Assembly (NCBI GenBank): GCA_031291475.1
Contig: JARLIY010000132.1
Location: forward strand, 1 to 64,000
DNA from: Xanthobacteraceae bacterium
GTDB taxonomy: Bacteria > Pseudomonadota > Alphaproteobacteria > Rhizobiales > Xanthobacteraceae
Direction: 5' to 3'
DNA: 64,000 bases
Shown: positions 63,831 to 64,000 of the stretch, one piece after another
Layout of the letters: each line of letters opens with the position of its first letter
Numbering within the stretch: position 1 is the stretch's first letter
The notes under the pieces: model-generated
Databases searched by the model: none
What the model saw: only the letters and a program-made list of their open reading frames with translations
Told to the model about the DNA's origin: nothing
Position numbers and translations under genes: made by a program

Positions 63831-64000
63831 ATGAAAATTGGACTTTTCGACCACGTCGAAGACGCCGGACGGCCGCTCTCAACGATGTTCGACGAGCGGC
63901 TGAAATTCGCCGCTGCGGCCGACGAGGCCGGGTTCTATTGCCTGCACGTAGCGGAGCACCACGCCACCCCGCTCAACCTGGTGCCGGTGCCGGGCGTTTA
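63831..64000 (+). CDS. LLM-class flavin-dependent monooxygenase (3' truncated by window edge)
   Basis: Translation MKIGLFDHVEDAGRPLSTMFDERLKFAAAADEAGFYCLHVAEHHATPLNLVPVPGV resembles the luciferase-like N-terminus. Confidence 0.85.
   Translation, partial: MKIGLFDHVEDAGRPLSTMFDERLKFAAAADEAGFYCLHVAEHHATPLNLVPVPGV

Overview
This window is a GC-rich, densely coded chromosomal segment with gene content and order typical of an alphaproteobacterium, probably Rhizobiales (inferred from gene content only). I see no transposase, prophage, integrase or CRISPR array. It holds about 55 protein genes and one tRNA. The main blocks are: typA (partial); yggT-DUF167; tRNA-Ala(CGC); an MltB-type transglycosylase; a fused MFS/PlsC/acyl-ligase (Aas-like); a P19 plus cupredoxin pair; a liv-type ABC operon; glnK-glnK-amtB; tesB; a UbiH-family hydroxylase; gpsA-EVE-acs; an L,D-transpeptidase; rsmB-heparinase-purH; divL-doxX-tsaE::amgK-murU-addB-addA-trxA; an Rrf2-family regulator; ubiE-ubiB-coaBC-dut; mutM; an enoyl-CoA hydratase; a protease/transglycosylase pair; a MoeB/ThiF-like gene; NAD-glutamate dehydrogenase; a TauE/SafE transporter; phaZ; an ABC-2 exporter; and a partial flavin monooxygenase. 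The most interesting signal is that CoaBC carries an in-frame N-terminal FitA/VapB-like ribbon-helix-helix antitoxin domain. About 40 bp upstream of its start are three TGATTGCA-type half-sites at an exact 9-bp period, which suggests a CoA-biosynthesis enzyme that may regulate itself. Other leads are a candidate minus-strand small RNA downstream of the glutamate dehydrogenase gene, a DivL homologue with Tyr in place of the kinase His, a TsaE-AmgK fusion next to MurU, a palindromic repeat mosaic that supplies the livM stop codon, a P19/cupredoxin pair without an FTR1 permease but with upstream palindromes, and a probable frameshift in an Rrf2-family gene.
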